From Rubricella sp038526735 (GTDB lineage Bacteria > Pseudomonadota > Alphaproteobacteria > Rhodobacterales > Rhodobacteraceae), in contig JBCBGM010000011.1 in the NCBI GenBank assembly GCA_038526735.1, positions 1 through 64,000 of the forward strand: DNA of 64,000 nucleotides, written 5' to 3'. A program made the translations under genes and the position numbers. Position 1 is the stretch's first letter. Every line of letters starts with the position of its first letter. This document shows positions 41,232 through 50,437 of this stretch, in pieces. Under the pieces are notes generated by a model. It saw nothing but the letters and a program-made list of their open reading frames with translations. It had not been told where the DNA came from and searched no databases.

Positions 41232-41924
41232 ATGACCCAGACGTTCCAGGCCAAGAAATCGCAGCTCGAAACCTATTTCGACCGCACTGCCTCCAAGGCG
41301 TGGCAGCAGTTGACGTCGACCGACAAGGTGAGCCGCATCCGCGAAACGGTGCGCGCTGGGCGCGATGACATGCGTGCCTTGTTACTGGCGCAATTGCCCG
41401 CTGACCTGACCGGAAAACGCGTGCTCGATGCGGGCTGCGGTGTCGGCCAACTCTCGGTTGAGGCCGCAAAGCGCGGGGCAGAGGTGGTGGCCGTTGATAT
41501 CGCGCCGTCACTCATTGAGGTGGCGGAGGCGCGCACGCCCGACAGCCTGAAAAGCCAGATCACGTATCTGGCGGGCGACATGCTCGACCCGGCGCTGGGC
41601 CTCTTCGACCACGTCGTCGCGATGGACAGTCTGATCCACTACAAAGCGAATGACATCTCGCATGCGCTGGCGGTGCTCTCTGAGCGCACGCAGGGCAGCA
41701 TCGTCTTTACCGTGGCCCCGCGCACAGTGGCGCTGACGGCGTTTTTGGCGCTCGGCGCAGTTTTCCCGCGCAAAGATCGCTCGCCGGACATTCGCCCCGT
41801 CTCGCAGCAACGCCTGAACTCTGCCTTGCGCGCGCGCGGAGACATGACCGGCTGGCGGCTCAAGGGTCACGGGCGGATCAAGTCGGGCTTTTACTTCTCT
41901 GAAGCGATGGAGGTGACGCGATGA
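41232..41924 (+). CDS. bchM: Mg-protoporphyrin IX O-methyltransferase BchM
   Basis: 230-aa SAM methyltransferase. VLDAGCGVGQLSVEAAKRGA is the SAM loop, AVDIAPSLIEVAEAR follows, and KSGFYFSEAMEVTR ends the protein as in other BchM. It methylates the C13 propionate, making the substrate of the cyclase AcsF. The start at 41232 follows the family; the frame opens earlier inside bchL. Four-base overlap with lhaA. Confidence 0.95.
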   Translation: MTQTFQAKKSQLETYFDRTASKAWQQLTSTDKVSRIRETVRAGRDDMRALLLAQLPADLTGKRVLDAGCGVGQLSVEAAKRGAEVVAVDIAPSLIEVAEARTPDSLKSQITYLAGDMLDPALGLFDHVVAMDSLIHYKANDISHALAVLSERTQGSIVFTVAPRTVALTAFLALGAVFPRKDRSPDIRPVSQQRLNSALRARGDMTGWRLKGHGRIKSGFYFSEAMEVTR

Positions 41925-43228
41925 GCGCGCAGCGCCTCTCATCCTGGGTACCGTTCGCGGATGCCGCCTCTGAGGGGCTGCCGTTCGCCAAATTGCTGCG
42001 GCTGTCGCTGTTTCAGGTCTCTGTCGGGATGGCGACGGTCCTGCTGATGGGCACGCTCAACCGCGTGATGATTGTAGAGCTGGGGATTGCCGCCTCGCTG
42101 ATCGCGATCATGGCGGCGCTGCCGGTGCTGCTCGCGCCGTTCCGCGCACTGGTGGGCTTTAAGTCTGACAGCTACCGCTCCGCGATTGGCTGGAAGCGGG
42201 TGCCCTACCTCTGGTTCGGCTCGCTCTGGCAGTTTGGCGGTCTGGCGATCATGCCCTTTGCGCTGATCGTGCTTTCTGGAGATCAAACGCTTGGCCCCGA
42301 TTGGGCTGGCCCGGTGGGCGCGGCGCTGGCGTTTTTGATGGNNNNNNNNNNAATGGGCGTCTCGGCTCTGATCTTTGGCTGGCTGCTGTCGGACTTCAGC
42401 AAGCTGCAACTGATCCGCGTGATCCAAGGCTCCGCTGTCGTAACCATCGCGCTGAACCTGGTGGCGCTCTGGAAGCAAGAGGCCGTTCGCCCGATGTCGA
42501 AGGAAGAGCGCGAGGCCCCGGCGCCGCTGTTCTCTGACGCTTGGGCGGATCTGATGGCGGGCGGCAAGGCCGGGCGGCTGTTGCTTGCGGTGTTCCTTGG
42601 CACGATGGCCTTTGCGATGCAGGACATCCTGCTGGAGCCCTATGGCGGTGAAATCCTCGGGCTGTCAGTCTCTCAAACCACGCTGCTGACAGCCTTCTGG
42701 GCAGCGGGGGCGTTGGTGGGCTTTGCGCTTGCCGCACGCAAGCTCTCCCGCAACCAAGACCCGATCCGCATTGCAGCTCTTGGGCTGGTGTCTGGCATCT
42801 TCGCCTTCTCGGCGGTGGTGTTTGCGGCACCGCTGGGCTCGGCCCTCCTGTTCAGCGCAGGCGCCACGCTCATCGGCTTTGGCGGCGGGCTCTTTGCCGT
42901 GGCCTTGCTGACCCGCGCGATGGAGCTAGCCGAGGGCGGCGCGCGTGCTGGTCTGGCGCTGGGCGCCTGGGGCGCAGCCTCTGCCACGGCCACCGGGCTT
43001 GGCGTGGCCAGCGGCGGTATCCTGAAAGACTGGGTCGCCTCGCTCGCGGCTTCTGGCCGGTTCGGGCCGGAGTTCACGGACCCCGCGCTGGGCTACCAGA
43101 TGGTCTACCACCTCGAGATTTTGCTTCTGTTTGTCACCCTCATCGTGATCGGGCGGCTTGTCCGTCGCGGTGTGCCGTCTTCCACCACCTCAACCACCAA
43201 GTTCGGGCTCGCAGAGCTGCCCGTCTGA
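41921..43228 (+). CDS. lhaA: LH1 assembly protein LhaA (PucC family), with an assembly gap
   Basis: About 435 codons as assembled, of the PucC/LhaA MFS family. LFQVSVGMATVLLMGTLNRV, SDSYRSAIGWKRVPYLWFGS and MQDILLEPYGGEILGLSVSQ are conserved. The gene holds ten Ns (42342-42351). Sequence before the gap ends in LAFLM and after it resumes at MGVSALIFGWLL. In the paralogue at 28468-29775, about 37 residues separate the matching points, so the real gene is probably about 110 bp longer. LhaA is needed for LH1 ring assembly. Confidence 0.92.
   Translation: MSAQRLSSWVPFADAASEGLPFAKLLRLSLFQVSVGMATVLLMGTLNRVMIVELGIAASLIAIMAALPVLLAPFRALVGFKSDSYRSAIGWKRVPYLWFGSLWQFGGLAIMPFALIVLSGDQTLGPDWAGPVGAALAFLMXXXXMGVSALIFGWLLSDFSKLQLIRVIQGSAVVTIALNLVALWKQEAVRPMSKEEREAPAPLFSDAWADLMAGGKAGRLLLAVFLGTMAFAMQDILLEPYGGEILGLSVSQTTLLTAFWAAGALVGFALAARKLSRNQDPIRIAALGLVSGIFAFSAVVFAAPLGSALLFSAGATLIGFGGGLFAVALLTRAMELAEGGARAGLALGAWGAASATATGLGVASGGILKDWVASLAASGRFGPEFTDPALGYQMVYHLEILLLFVTLIVIGRLVRRGVPSSTTSTTKFGLAELPV
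42342..42351. other. Assembly gap (10 Ns) inside lhaA
   Basis: Ten N bases replace unknown sequence. The frame downstream happens to continue, but alignment with the paralogue suggests roughly 110 bp of coding sequence, two half-spans and a loop, are missing. The gap size should be treated as arbitrary. Confidence 0.95.
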
Positions 43229-43252
43229 CCACAGTTTCAAAGGAGAAACCCC

Positions 43253-44032
43253 ATGAATACTGCTGCACTGGAATACGCACAGATCGTCGGGCGCATCGAC
43301 CTGGCCCTCGTATCGCTTTACCTCTTCTGGGCCTTTTTCGCCGGGCTGATCATCTACATTCAGCGCGAGAACATGCGCGAGGGCTATCCGCTCGTCGATG
43401 AAGCGGGCAACGAGGCGAAGAACCAGGGCCTCTTCTCGGTGCCTGACCCAAAGACCTTCACCATGCCGGGCGACCGTGCGGACGTGATCACGCCGCGCCC
43501 TGATGAGGTCGAGCGGACGGTCAACCTCGTGCCCGTCGCGAACTCCGCGGGCACCGCGTTTGACCCTGCGGGCGATCCGTTCGCCGACGGTGTGGGCGCT
43601 GCTGCTTGGTGCGAGCGTGAAGACGTGCCCGAGATCGACGCGCATGGTCACGCCAAGATCCAGCCGATGCGCAACCACGAAGCCTTCACGGTTGCCATGG
43701 GCTCGAAAGACCCGCGCGGTCTGAATGTCGTCACCGCCGACAACAAGGTCGTTGGCACCGTCAAGGACATGTGGATCGACGTGCCGGAGCAACTGATCCG
43801 CTACTACGAGATCGACCTGGGCGAGGCGGGCACCCGTTTGGTTCCGAAAGACCTGTCCAAGATCATCGGCGCTGGCCTCAAGATCAAATCGCTGCCCTCG
43901 GACCTCATCGCGAACGTTCCGGTGACGGCCTCTGACAGCCAGGTCACCAAACTCGAAGAAGAGAAAATCTCTGCCTACTACTGTGGCGGCTACTTCTTCT
44001 CGATGGAGCGCAGCGAACCTGCGCTCGGCTAA
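43253..44032 (+). CDS. puhA: Photosynthetic reaction centre H subunit
   Basis: 259-aa H subunit: one N-terminal span (about residues 12-30, LDLALVSLYLFWAFFAGLII) and then a large cytoplasmic domain. YIQRENMREGYPL, GLNVVTADNKVVGTVKDMWI and YYEIDL are typical. It caps the L/M dimer and shapes the proton path to QB. AAAGGAGAAACC precedes the ATG. Together with puhB, puhC and bciE it follows lhaA with short gaps. Confidence 0.97.
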   Translation: MNTAALEYAQIVGRIDLALVSLYLFWAFFAGLIIYIQRENMREGYPLVDEAGNEAKNQGLFSVPDPKTFTMPGDRADVITPRPDEVERTVNLVPVANSAGTAFDPAGDPFADGVGAAAWCEREDVPEIDAHGHAKIQPMRNHEAFTVAMGSKDPRGLNVVTADNKVVGTVKDMWIDVPEQLIRYYEIDLGEAGTRLVPKDLSKIIGAGLKIKSLPSDLIANVPVTASDSQVTKLEEEKISAYYCGGYFFSMERSEPALG

Positions 44033-44104
44033 AAACGACCACCGGGCAGCCGCCTTGCGTGGTTGCCCGGTCCACGACTGGTTCTGGTGAGAGGAGCACA
44101 CACC

Positions 44105-44776
44105 ATGCCATACGCAGACGAAGACGACTATGATGTGGAGCCCGTCCGCGGGCTTCCGGAACTGCCCCCGCCGGGTGAGAAGATCCTCTGGCAGGGCGCC
44201 CCAACCGTGTGGCGCGCGGCCGTCGATATCTACCGGTTGAACTGGATTTTAGGGTGGTTCGCGTTCCTCGCCGGATGGCGCGGGATCGCGGCTGAAACCT
44301 CCGATGCGGCGGGCTCTGCGATCTTCTGGTCCCTGCTGGCGGGTGGGATTGCAACGGCGATCCTGTTCGTGATGGCCTGGGCCACCGCAAAGACCACCGT
44401 CTACACCATCACCAACCGCCGGGTCGGCATGCGGATCGGGGTTGCGCTGACGCTGACCCTCAACCTGCCGCACCAGTGGATCGACAGCGCTGACCTGCGC
44501 CTGCGCAAGCAGGGTGCCGGGGACATCGCGCTCAAGATGAAGGGCGACACCAAGCTCAGCTATCTGGTGCTGTGGCCCCACGCCCGGCCTTGGAAGATGA
44601 ACCCCGCCATCCCGATGCTGCGCGGTTTGGAAAACGTGCAAGAGGTCGCGGGCATCCTTGGAGAGGCCGCGAAGGCGCGGATTGCGGAGGTGGGCGACGC
44701 GCCCGTGCACACCGCCCCGCAGCCCGAAACCACATCCCAGCCGCAGGGCGATCTTGCGCCCATGCCAGCCGAATAA
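44105..44776 (+). CDS. puhB: Photosynthetic complex assembly protein PuhB
   Basis: 223-aa membrane protein with a PH-like (bPH2) domain. ELPPPGEKILWQGAPTVWRA is the family start; two spans lie at about residues 43-60 and 73-95; KTTVYTITNRRVGMRIGVAL follows. PuhB helps the reaction centre assemble. The ATG at 44105 has GAGGAGC upstream; the frame opens earlier but without a ribosome site. A Pro/Gln-rich tail ends the protein. Confidence 0.92.
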   Translation: MPYADEDDYDVEPVRGLPELPPPGEKILWQGAPTVWRAAVDIYRLNWILGWFAFLAGWRGIAAETSDAAGSAIFWSLLAGGIATAILFVMAWATAKTTVYTITNRRVGMRIGVALTLTLNLPHQWIDSADLRLRKQGAGDIALKMKGDTKLSYLVLWPHARPWKMNPAIPMLRGLENVQEVAGILGEAAKARIAEVGDAPVHTAPQPETTSQPQGDLAPMPAE

Positions 44777-44788
44777 GGGAGGCTCGAT

Positions 44789-45295
44789 ATGTCAAATCTC
44801 ACTGATCACACTCCGCCGCAGGCCGTGGGCATCGAGCAGATCCGCCAAAAGCACCCTGACCCGATCCCGAAGGCTGCGTTGTTCGGGATGTTCGGTCTCG
44901 CGCTGACGGTTCTGGTGCTTGTGAGCATCGCGCGCCTCTCCGGGTTTGAGCCACTGAACACGCCGCAGCTGGGCGAAGTGGCCGCCGCACGGACCGTACT
45001 TCTGGAGACCCGCGCGGATGGTGGCCTCGATGTCATTGATCCAGCCTCCGGAGAGCTCGTCATTGCCTTCCCCGAGACTGCAGGCGGTTTCATGCTGGGT
45101 GCGCACCGCGCCTACATGTTCGAGCGCAAACGTTTTGGCAGCGGTATCGATCTTGCCGCGCCGGTTGAGGTGGTGCGTTGGGCCGATGGCCGGATGTCGC
45201 TGATCGACCCAGAGACGGGCTGGCGTGCCGAGATTCACAACTTTGGACTGTCCGCGCAAGAAAGCTTTGCGCGTGTCCTCGCCGCGCGGGGCTAA
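44789..45295 (+). CDS. puhC: Photosynthetic complex assembly protein PuhC
   Basis: 168-aa protein with one N-terminal span (about residues 29-49) and a periplasmic domain: RTVLLETRADGGLDVIDPAS, GFMLGAHRAYMFERKRFGSG and LIDPETGWRAEIHNFG. PuhC assists reorganisation of the reaction centre with LH1. GGGAGG precedes the ATG, 12 bp after puhB. Confidence 0.92.
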   Translation: MSNLTDHTPPQAVGIEQIRQKHPDPIPKAALFGMFGLALTVLVLVSIARLSGFEPLNTPQLGEVAAARTVLLETRADGGLDVIDPASGELVIAFPETAGGFMLGAHRAYMFERKRFGSGIDLAAPVEVVRWADGRMSLIDPETGWRAEIHNFGLSAQESFARVLAARG

Positions 45296-45333
45296 GGCCC
45301 GGCGCATTTCGATCCATCATAGGGAGCAAACCG

Positions 45334-45630
45334 ATGGGAATTTTTGCAAAGAAGACGGAGGATGTGCCCTGCACCGTCGAGGTGTCGCACACCTTCGAAA
45401 GCCTGCACGCGCATGTCCGCTTTGATGACGGCTCGGTCGTGCATCCGGGTGATGAGGTGCTTGTGCATGGCGCGCCAGTGCTGGCGGGCTACGGTGAAGT
45501 GATCTCCGAAAAGCGCACCGCCACGATCACCCGCGCCGGCGCGATTGAGCGGGCCTGGACCCGCCTCACCGGCGACCTGGAATTCATGGAGCTGTGCGAA
45601 TTCAGCTTCTCAGAGGAGGTCCGGCTGTGA
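45334..45630 (+). CDS. bciE: BciE, partner of the aerobic cyclase AcsF
   Basis: 98-aa soluble protein: MGIFAKKTEDVPCTVEVSHT, FESLHAHVRFDDGSVVHPGD and the C-terminal GDLEFMELCEFSFSEEVRL. A small gene directly before acsF in the puh operon of Rhodobacter encodes BciE, the second component needed for oxygen-dependent cyclase activity in alphaproteobacteria. Size, position and coupling (GTGA overlap with acsF) fit. The identification rests on context and memory of that family. AGGGAGC is the ribosome site for the ATG at 45334. Confidence 0.82.
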   Translation: MGIFAKKTEDVPCTVEVSHTFESLHAHVRFDDGSVVHPGDEVLVHGAPVLAGYGEVISEKRTATITRAGAIERAWTRLTGDLEFMELCEFSFSEEVRL

Positions 45631-46718
45631 ACCAGATGACCGACATCACCCCCGAAGAGCTCGAAGCTGACCTGACGCAAGAAGATGCGCAGCGTATGGC
45701 GACGGAAACGACGCTGCTGAACCCCCGCTTTTACACCACCGATTTTGAAGCGCTCGATGCGATCGACGTCTCCAGCGTGCGCGAAGAGTGGGATGCGCTG
45801 ATCCAAGAGATGAAGGACGACCCAAATAAGGGCCACTTCAAAAAGAACGAAACCTGGGATCCGGTCGATTGGGAGGGCATGGAGCCCAACCTCAAGAAAG
45901 AGCTCATCGACTTTCTGGTCTCGTCGCTGACCGCCGAATTCTCGGGCTGCGTGCTTTACAAAGAGATGAAGCGCCGCGGCACCAACGAGGACGTCAAAGA
46001 GCTCTTCCAGCTGATGGCGCGCGATGAGGCGCGGCACGCGGGCTTTATCAATGACGCGCTGCGCGAGGCCGGCGTTGCCGTGAACCTTGGGTTTTTGACG
46101 AAGCAAAAGAAGTACACCTACTTCAAGCCCAAGTTCATCTTCTACGCGACCTACCTGTCAGAGAAGATCGGCTACGCACGCTACATCACCATCTTCCGCC
46201 ATCTGGAGCAGAACCCGGAGTTCCGGATCCACCCGATCTTCAAATGGTTCCGGGAGTGGTGCAACGACGAGTTCCGCCACGGCGAGGCGTTCAGCCTGTT
46301 GATGCGCGCTGACCCGTCGCTCTTGCGCGGGCACAACAAGCTCTGGATCAAGTTCTTCCTCACGGCTGTCTTCGCGACGATGTATGTCCGCGACCACGCG
46401 CGCCCCTATTTCCATGACGCGCTGGGCATCGACATCGAAGAGTATGACCGCACGGTGCTGCACCGGACCTCTGAGATCTCCAAGCAGTGCTTCCCGCTGG
46501 CGCTCGACATGGAGAACCCGCGCTGGCAGCGGGGTCTGGAGAAGCTGCGCGCCGCGATGATGGATGCGGATGCCGCGATGCAGAAGGGCGGCCTGTCGGG
46601 CAAGATCGGCAAGAACCTCGCCATGGCGCGGGCTGGCCTCGCGTTTGTGGGTCTCTACCTCATCCCGTCGCAGAAAGTGGCGCCGATGGATGAGCCCGTG
46701 CTCCAGCCGATGTACTGA
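45627..46718 (+). CDS. acsF: Aerobic Mg-protoporphyrin IX monomethyl ester cyclase AcsF
   Basis: 363-aa diiron enzyme. The two ExxH motifs are in LMARDEARHAGFINDALREA and WCNDEFRHGEAFSLLMRA; other Glu ligands lie in the first helix pair (LTAEFSGCVLYKEMKRRG). It makes ring E using oxygen. The GTG at 45627 follows AGAGGAGGT by six bases and overlaps the bciE stop; an ATG at 45636 is the alternative. The presence of acsF and the absence of bchE point to aerobic pigment synthesis. Confidence 0.96.
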   Translation: MNQMTDITPEELEADLTQEDAQRMATETTLLNPRFYTTDFEALDAIDVSSVREEWDALIQEMKDDPNKGHFKKNETWDPVDWEGMEPNLKKELIDFLVSSLTAEFSGCVLYKEMKRRGTNEDVKELFQLMARDEARHAGFINDALREAGVAVNLGFLTKQKKYTYFKPKFIFYATYLSEKIGYARYITIFRHLEQNPEFRIHPIFKWFREWCNDEFRHGEAFSLLMRADPSLLRGHNKLWIKFFLTAVFATMYVRDHARPYFHDALGIDIEEYDRTVLHRTSEISKQCFPLALDMENPRWQRGLEKLRAAMMDADAAMQKGGLSGKIGKNLAMARAGLAFVGLYLIPSQKVAPMDEPVLQPMY

Positions 46719-47521
46719 TGCTCACACCGGTCCTGATATCCCTTTTTGCCTGGTGGTTTTTCACCGGTCTGATTCTCCTGCTCGTGAACCGGGCAGGGCG
46801 TCGGGGGCAGGCGGGCTATCAGGCCGTTGTGGTGTTCACCGTTCCGCTGCTCGCACTTTCGGTCTTCGGAATTGTATGGTCGAGCCATCAGACCAGCCTC
46901 GCCGGTGTCTATGTGGGCTTTCTTGCCGCACTAGGGGTCTGGGGCTGGATTGAGTTGGCGTTTCTGACCGGAGTGGTCACGGGGCCCTCGCGCTTTCGCT
47001 GCCCGCCCGGAACGCCAGAAACGCTTCGCTTTGGCTTGGCGCTGCGGGCACTCATGCACCACGAATTCGCAGTGCTCTTTGGGTTTGTCAGCCTTGTTCT
47101 GCTGACTTGGGGGTCGGAAAACACCGTGGGCATGTGGACGTATTGCGTGCTCTTCTTTGCGCGTATCTCAGCCAAGCTGAACGTCTATCTCGGTGTCCCC
47201 AACATCAATATCGAGTTCCTTCCGGCGCCGGTTAAGCATCTGGAAACGTACTTTACCGTTGGTCCGATGAACCGGTTGTTCCCTCTGAGCGTAACGCTTC
47301 TGGGAGTTGCGACAGGGGTTTGGATTCAACAGGCGCTTTCTGCGCCAGATCAAATTGCGCAAACAGGATACGTGTTAATCGCGACACTAACGGCCCTTGC
47401 GCTTGTGGAGCATTGGTTCATGGTCGTGCGGCTTCCGGACGCGGCACTGTGGAGATGGCTCCTAACTGAAACTAACTCTCGCGTGACTGATCGCGGGGAC
47501 AAAATAACGGCAGAGCGGTAA
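46718..47521 (+). CDS. puhE: Photosynthetic complex assembly protein PuhE
   Basis: 267-aa membrane protein with about seven spans, DUF3623 family. ALRALMHHEFAVLFGFVSLV and SAKLNVYLGVPNINIEFLPA are its conserved marks. It is linked to regulation of bacteriochlorophyll supply and reaction-centre assembly. It shares one base with the acsF stop. AT content rises in the last third compared with its neighbours. Confidence 0.92.
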   Translation: MLTPVLISLFAWWFFTGLILLLVNRAGRRGQAGYQAVVVFTVPLLALSVFGIVWSSHQTSLAGVYVGFLAALGVWGWIELAFLTGVVTGPSRFRCPPGTPETLRFGLALRALMHHEFAVLFGFVSLVLLTWGSENTVGMWTYCVLFFARISAKLNVYLGVPNINIEFLPAPVKHLETYFTVGPMNRLFPLSVTLLGVATGVWIQQALSAPDQIAQTGYVLIATLTALALVEHWFMVVRLPDAALWRWLLTETNSRVTDRGDKITAER

Positions 47522-47553
47522 GCCCTGCACCAAGGACTGGAAGGACGACCCAA

Positions 47554-48768
47554 ATGGATTTCGACAGCCTGTTTCAGAGCCAGCTCGATACCCTGAAAGA
47601 GGAGGGCAACTACCGCGTGTTCGCCAACCTCGAACGCTACAAAGGGGCCTTCCCGACGGCGAAAAACCACGGGTGCGAACGCGGATCAGACGTCACCGTG
47701 TGGTGCTCGAATGATTACCTCGGCATGGGCCAGCACCCCGATGTGCTGAACGCAATGCATGAGGCGATCGAGAATTGCGGTGCGGGTGCTGGCGGCACGC
47801 GCAACATCTCCGGCACCAACCGCTACCATGTTGAGCTTGAGAATGAGCTTGCTGACCTGCACGGCAAAGAGGCGGCGCTCCTGTTCACCTCTGGTTACGT
47901 GTCGAACTGGGCCTCGCTCAGCACGCTCGGCGCGCGCCTGCCGAATGCGGTGATCGTGTCGGATGCGCTGAACCACGCCTCGATGATCGAAGGGATGCGC
48001 CACGCGAAATGCGCCAAAAAGATCTGGAAGCACAACGACGTGGAAGATCTCGACCGTGTGCTCTCTGAGCTTCCGGCGGATGCGACGAAGATCGTCGCGT
48101 TTGAAAGCGTCTACTCGATGGACGGCGATATCGCCCCGATCAAAGAGATTTGCGACGTTGCCGATAAGCACGGCGCGATCACCTACCTAGATGAAGTGCA
48201 CGCGGTTGGCCTTTACGGCCCACGCGGCGGCGGCATCGCTGAGCGTGAGGGGCTGATGGATCGCGTCACCCTGATCGAAGGAACGCTGGGCAAGGCGTAT
48301 GGCGTGGTCGGTGGCTATATCACCGGCTCAACCGCGCTCGTTGATTTCATCCGGTCCTTTGCATCTGGCTTTATCTTCACCACCGCGCTGCCGCCGGCGG
48401 TCTGCGCGGGGGCGGCGGCCTCCATTCGGCACCTCAAGGAGAGCAGCATCGAGCGGATGCGCCAGCAGCGCCAAGTCGCCAAGCTCCGCGACAAGCTTGA
48501 TGCCATCGGCATCCCGTACCTGCCCAACCCGAGCCATATCGTGCCGGTGATGGTGGGTGATCCGGTGAAATGTAAGATGATCTCGGACATTCTGATGGCG
48601 GAGCACGGCGTCTATGTGCAGCCGATCAACTATCCGACTGTGCCCAAGGGGACGGAACGTTTGCGCTTCACCCCGTCGCCGCTGCACACGGATGCAGACA
48701 TCGACCATCTGGTCGGCGCGCTGCACCAGCTGTGGTCCCATTGCGCACTGTCGCGGCAAGTCGCCTAA
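47554..48768 (+). CDS. hemA: 5-aminolevulinate synthase HemA
   Basis: 404-aa PLP enzyme of the alpha-oxoamine synthase family. WCSNDYLGMGQHPDVL, GAGAGGTRNISGTNRYHVEL and the PLP-Lys motif EGTLGKAYGVVGGYI are all present; LDEVHAVGLYGPRGGG carries the cofactor Asp and His. It condenses glycine and succinyl-CoA, the first step of tetrapyrrole synthesis in alphaproteobacteria. It ends block 2 of the cluster and is followed by an intrinsic terminator. Confidence 0.97.
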   Translation: MDFDSLFQSQLDTLKEEGNYRVFANLERYKGAFPTAKNHGCERGSDVTVWCSNDYLGMGQHPDVLNAMHEAIENCGAGAGGTRNISGTNRYHVELENELADLHGKEAALLFTSGYVSNWASLSTLGARLPNAVIVSDALNHASMIEGMRHAKCAKKIWKHNDVEDLDRVLSELPADATKIVAFESVYSMDGDIAPIKEICDVADKHGAITYLDEVHAVGLYGPRGGGIAEREGLMDRVTLIEGTLGKAYGVVGGYITGSTALVDFIRSFASGFIFTTALPPAVCAGAAASIRHLKESSIERMRQQRQVAKLRDKLDAIGIPYLPNPSHIVPVMVGDPVKCKMISDILMAEHGVYVQPINYPTVPKGTERLRFTPSPLHTDADIDHLVGALHQLWSHCALSRQVA

Positions 48769-48795
48769 GGCAGCTCACAGTCAAAAGTCACAAAC

Positions 48796-48824
48796 CGCCC
48801 TGGGCCAACGCCCGGGGCGTTTTT
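48796..48824 (+). terminator. hemA terminator
   Basis: CGCCCTGGGC-caac-GCCCGGGGCG stem (10 bp with one T-G pair) followed by TTTTT, 27 bp after the hemA stop. It marks the right end of the photosynthesis cluster. Confidence 0.9.
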
Positions 48825-48919
48825 GTTTGTGGTTTGGGGCGGGCGGCCCTTGGCCCACACCCCCCGACGTGCGGTTTTTCTTGCAATAGGGGCCGCAAGC
48901 GCGTTCTGACTGCGCCACC

Positions 48920-50371
48920 ATGACGACGATCCCTGATCAACCGCAGGCCGACACGAGCCTTTTGCCCAACAAAGACGCCCGCAGCGACTGGGTGCGGCTG
49001 AACACGCTGCTGACCCTGCGCTGGCTGGCCTCTCTGGGGCAGTTCGGTACGGTCATGGCGGCTTATTTCCTGTTGGACCTGCAACTCCCACTGCAAGAGA
49101 CACTGTTCGTGATCTTGCTGGCGGTGAGCTTCAACCTCGTTACGCAACTCATCCTGCCCGACACACGCCGCCTCTCTGAGAGTGCGACGACAGCGATGCT
49201 GCTCTTCGATCTGATGCAACTGTCGGGCCTGCTGTATCTGACCGGGGGGATCACCAACCCCTTTGTCATGTTGATCACGGCACCGGTGGTGATCTCGGCG
49301 ACGGCGCTTACGCTGCGGTCGACGATTGCGCTTGGGCTTGTGGCGGTGATGCTCACCACCATCCTGACGATCACCTATATCCCGCTGGAGTTCGCCGATG
49401 GCTCCATCCTGCAACTGCCTGGGATTTATATCTTGGGCATGTGGGGGGCGGTTCTGATCTCTACTGTGTTTCTCGCGATCTTCGCGCGGCGGGTGACGGC
49501 GGAGAGCTTTTTGATGAACCAGGCGCTTTTGGCCACGCAACTCGCGCTGTCTCGTGAGCAGCGGCTCTCTGCGCTGGGGGGTGTGGTGGCTGCGACCGCG
49601 CATGAGCTTGGCACCCCGCTCGCCACCATCAAACTCGCCGCTGGAGAGCTGGTCGAAGACCTTGCCGACCTCAATGTGCCCGAGCATTTGCGTGAAGATG
49701 CGGAGCTGATCCGCGAGCAAACTGACAGGTGCCGCGAGATTTTGCGCGGCATGGGGCGTGCGGGCAAAGAAGACAAACACCTGCGCACAGCGCCTATTTC
49801 GGCGGTGGTCGAGGAGGCGGCAGAGCCCCATGCGGAACGTGGAAAGTCGGTGATCACGCGCCTCAACGGCCTGCAAAGCGAGTACAACGACCCCAACCAG
49901 CCGCTGATCCGCCGCAACCCCGAGATGATCCACGGGCTGCGCAACCTGGTGCAGAACGCGGTGGATTTTGCGACGACCACCGTGTGGATCGATGTGTCGT
50001 GGGATGCCGCCAGCGTGCGGGTGGTGGTGGGCGATGACGGGCCCGGATATCCGACCGAGCTGATGACCCGCATCGGTGACCCATTCGTGCGCCGCCGCAA
50101 TGCGCGCAAAAGTGCTGAGGCGCGGCCGGGCTATGAGGGGATGGGCTTAGGCCTCTTCATCGCCAAAACCCTGCTGGAGCGGAGCGGCGCGACCCTGACC
50201 TTCGCCAACGGGCGCGAGAGCACCTGGCGCCCGCAGGTGGCTGAAACCGGCCGCACACCAGACCGGCCCGTCGGCGCCGTGGTCGAATGCATCTGGCCCC
50301 GCCGCCGCATCGAGGCCGACCGCATTCAGGCCCGCGGCCCCCTTGGAGAAAACCTCCAAGTGCGTGACTAA
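48920..50371 (+). CDS. regB: Redox sensor histidine kinase RegB (PrrB)
   Basis: 483-aa sensor kinase with six N-terminal spans. The quinone-sensing loop has GGITNPFVML. The H-box is ATAHELGTPLATIKLAAGEL with H228. The redox Cys is C271 in REQTDRCREILRGMGRAG, equivalent to Cys265 of Rhodobacter RegB. N and G boxes follow (NPEMIHGLRNLVQNAVDF; GDDGPGYP; GMGLGLFIAKTLLE). It phosphorylates RegA when oxygen falls and so turns on puf, bch and other redox genes. Its usual neighbours senC and regA are not beside it here. Confidence 0.96.
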   Translation: MTTIPDQPQADTSLLPNKDARSDWVRLNTLLTLRWLASLGQFGTVMAAYFLLDLQLPLQETLFVILLAVSFNLVTQLILPDTRRLSESATTAMLLFDLMQLSGLLYLTGGITNPFVMLITAPVVISATALTLRSTIALGLVAVMLTTILTITYIPLEFADGSILQLPGIYILGMWGAVLISTVFLAIFARRVTAESFLMNQALLATQLALSREQRLSALGGVVAATAHELGTPLATIKLAAGELVEDLADLNVPEHLREDAELIREQTDRCREILRGMGRAGKEDKHLRTAPISAVVEEAAEPHAERGKSVITRLNGLQSEYNDPNQPLIRRNPEMIHGLRNLVQNAVDFATTTVWIDVSWDAASVRVVVGDDGPGYPTELMTRIGDPFVRRRNARKSAEARPGYEGMGLGLFIAKTLLERSGATLTFANGRESTWRPQVAETGRTPDRPVGAVVECIWPRRRIEADRIQARGPLGENLQVRD

Positions 50372-50437
50372 TTTCGTTCCGTTAAGAGACTGTTAATCTT
50401 TAGGGGGTGGCATCGGCTTTGTCGGAGACTCTGTCGA

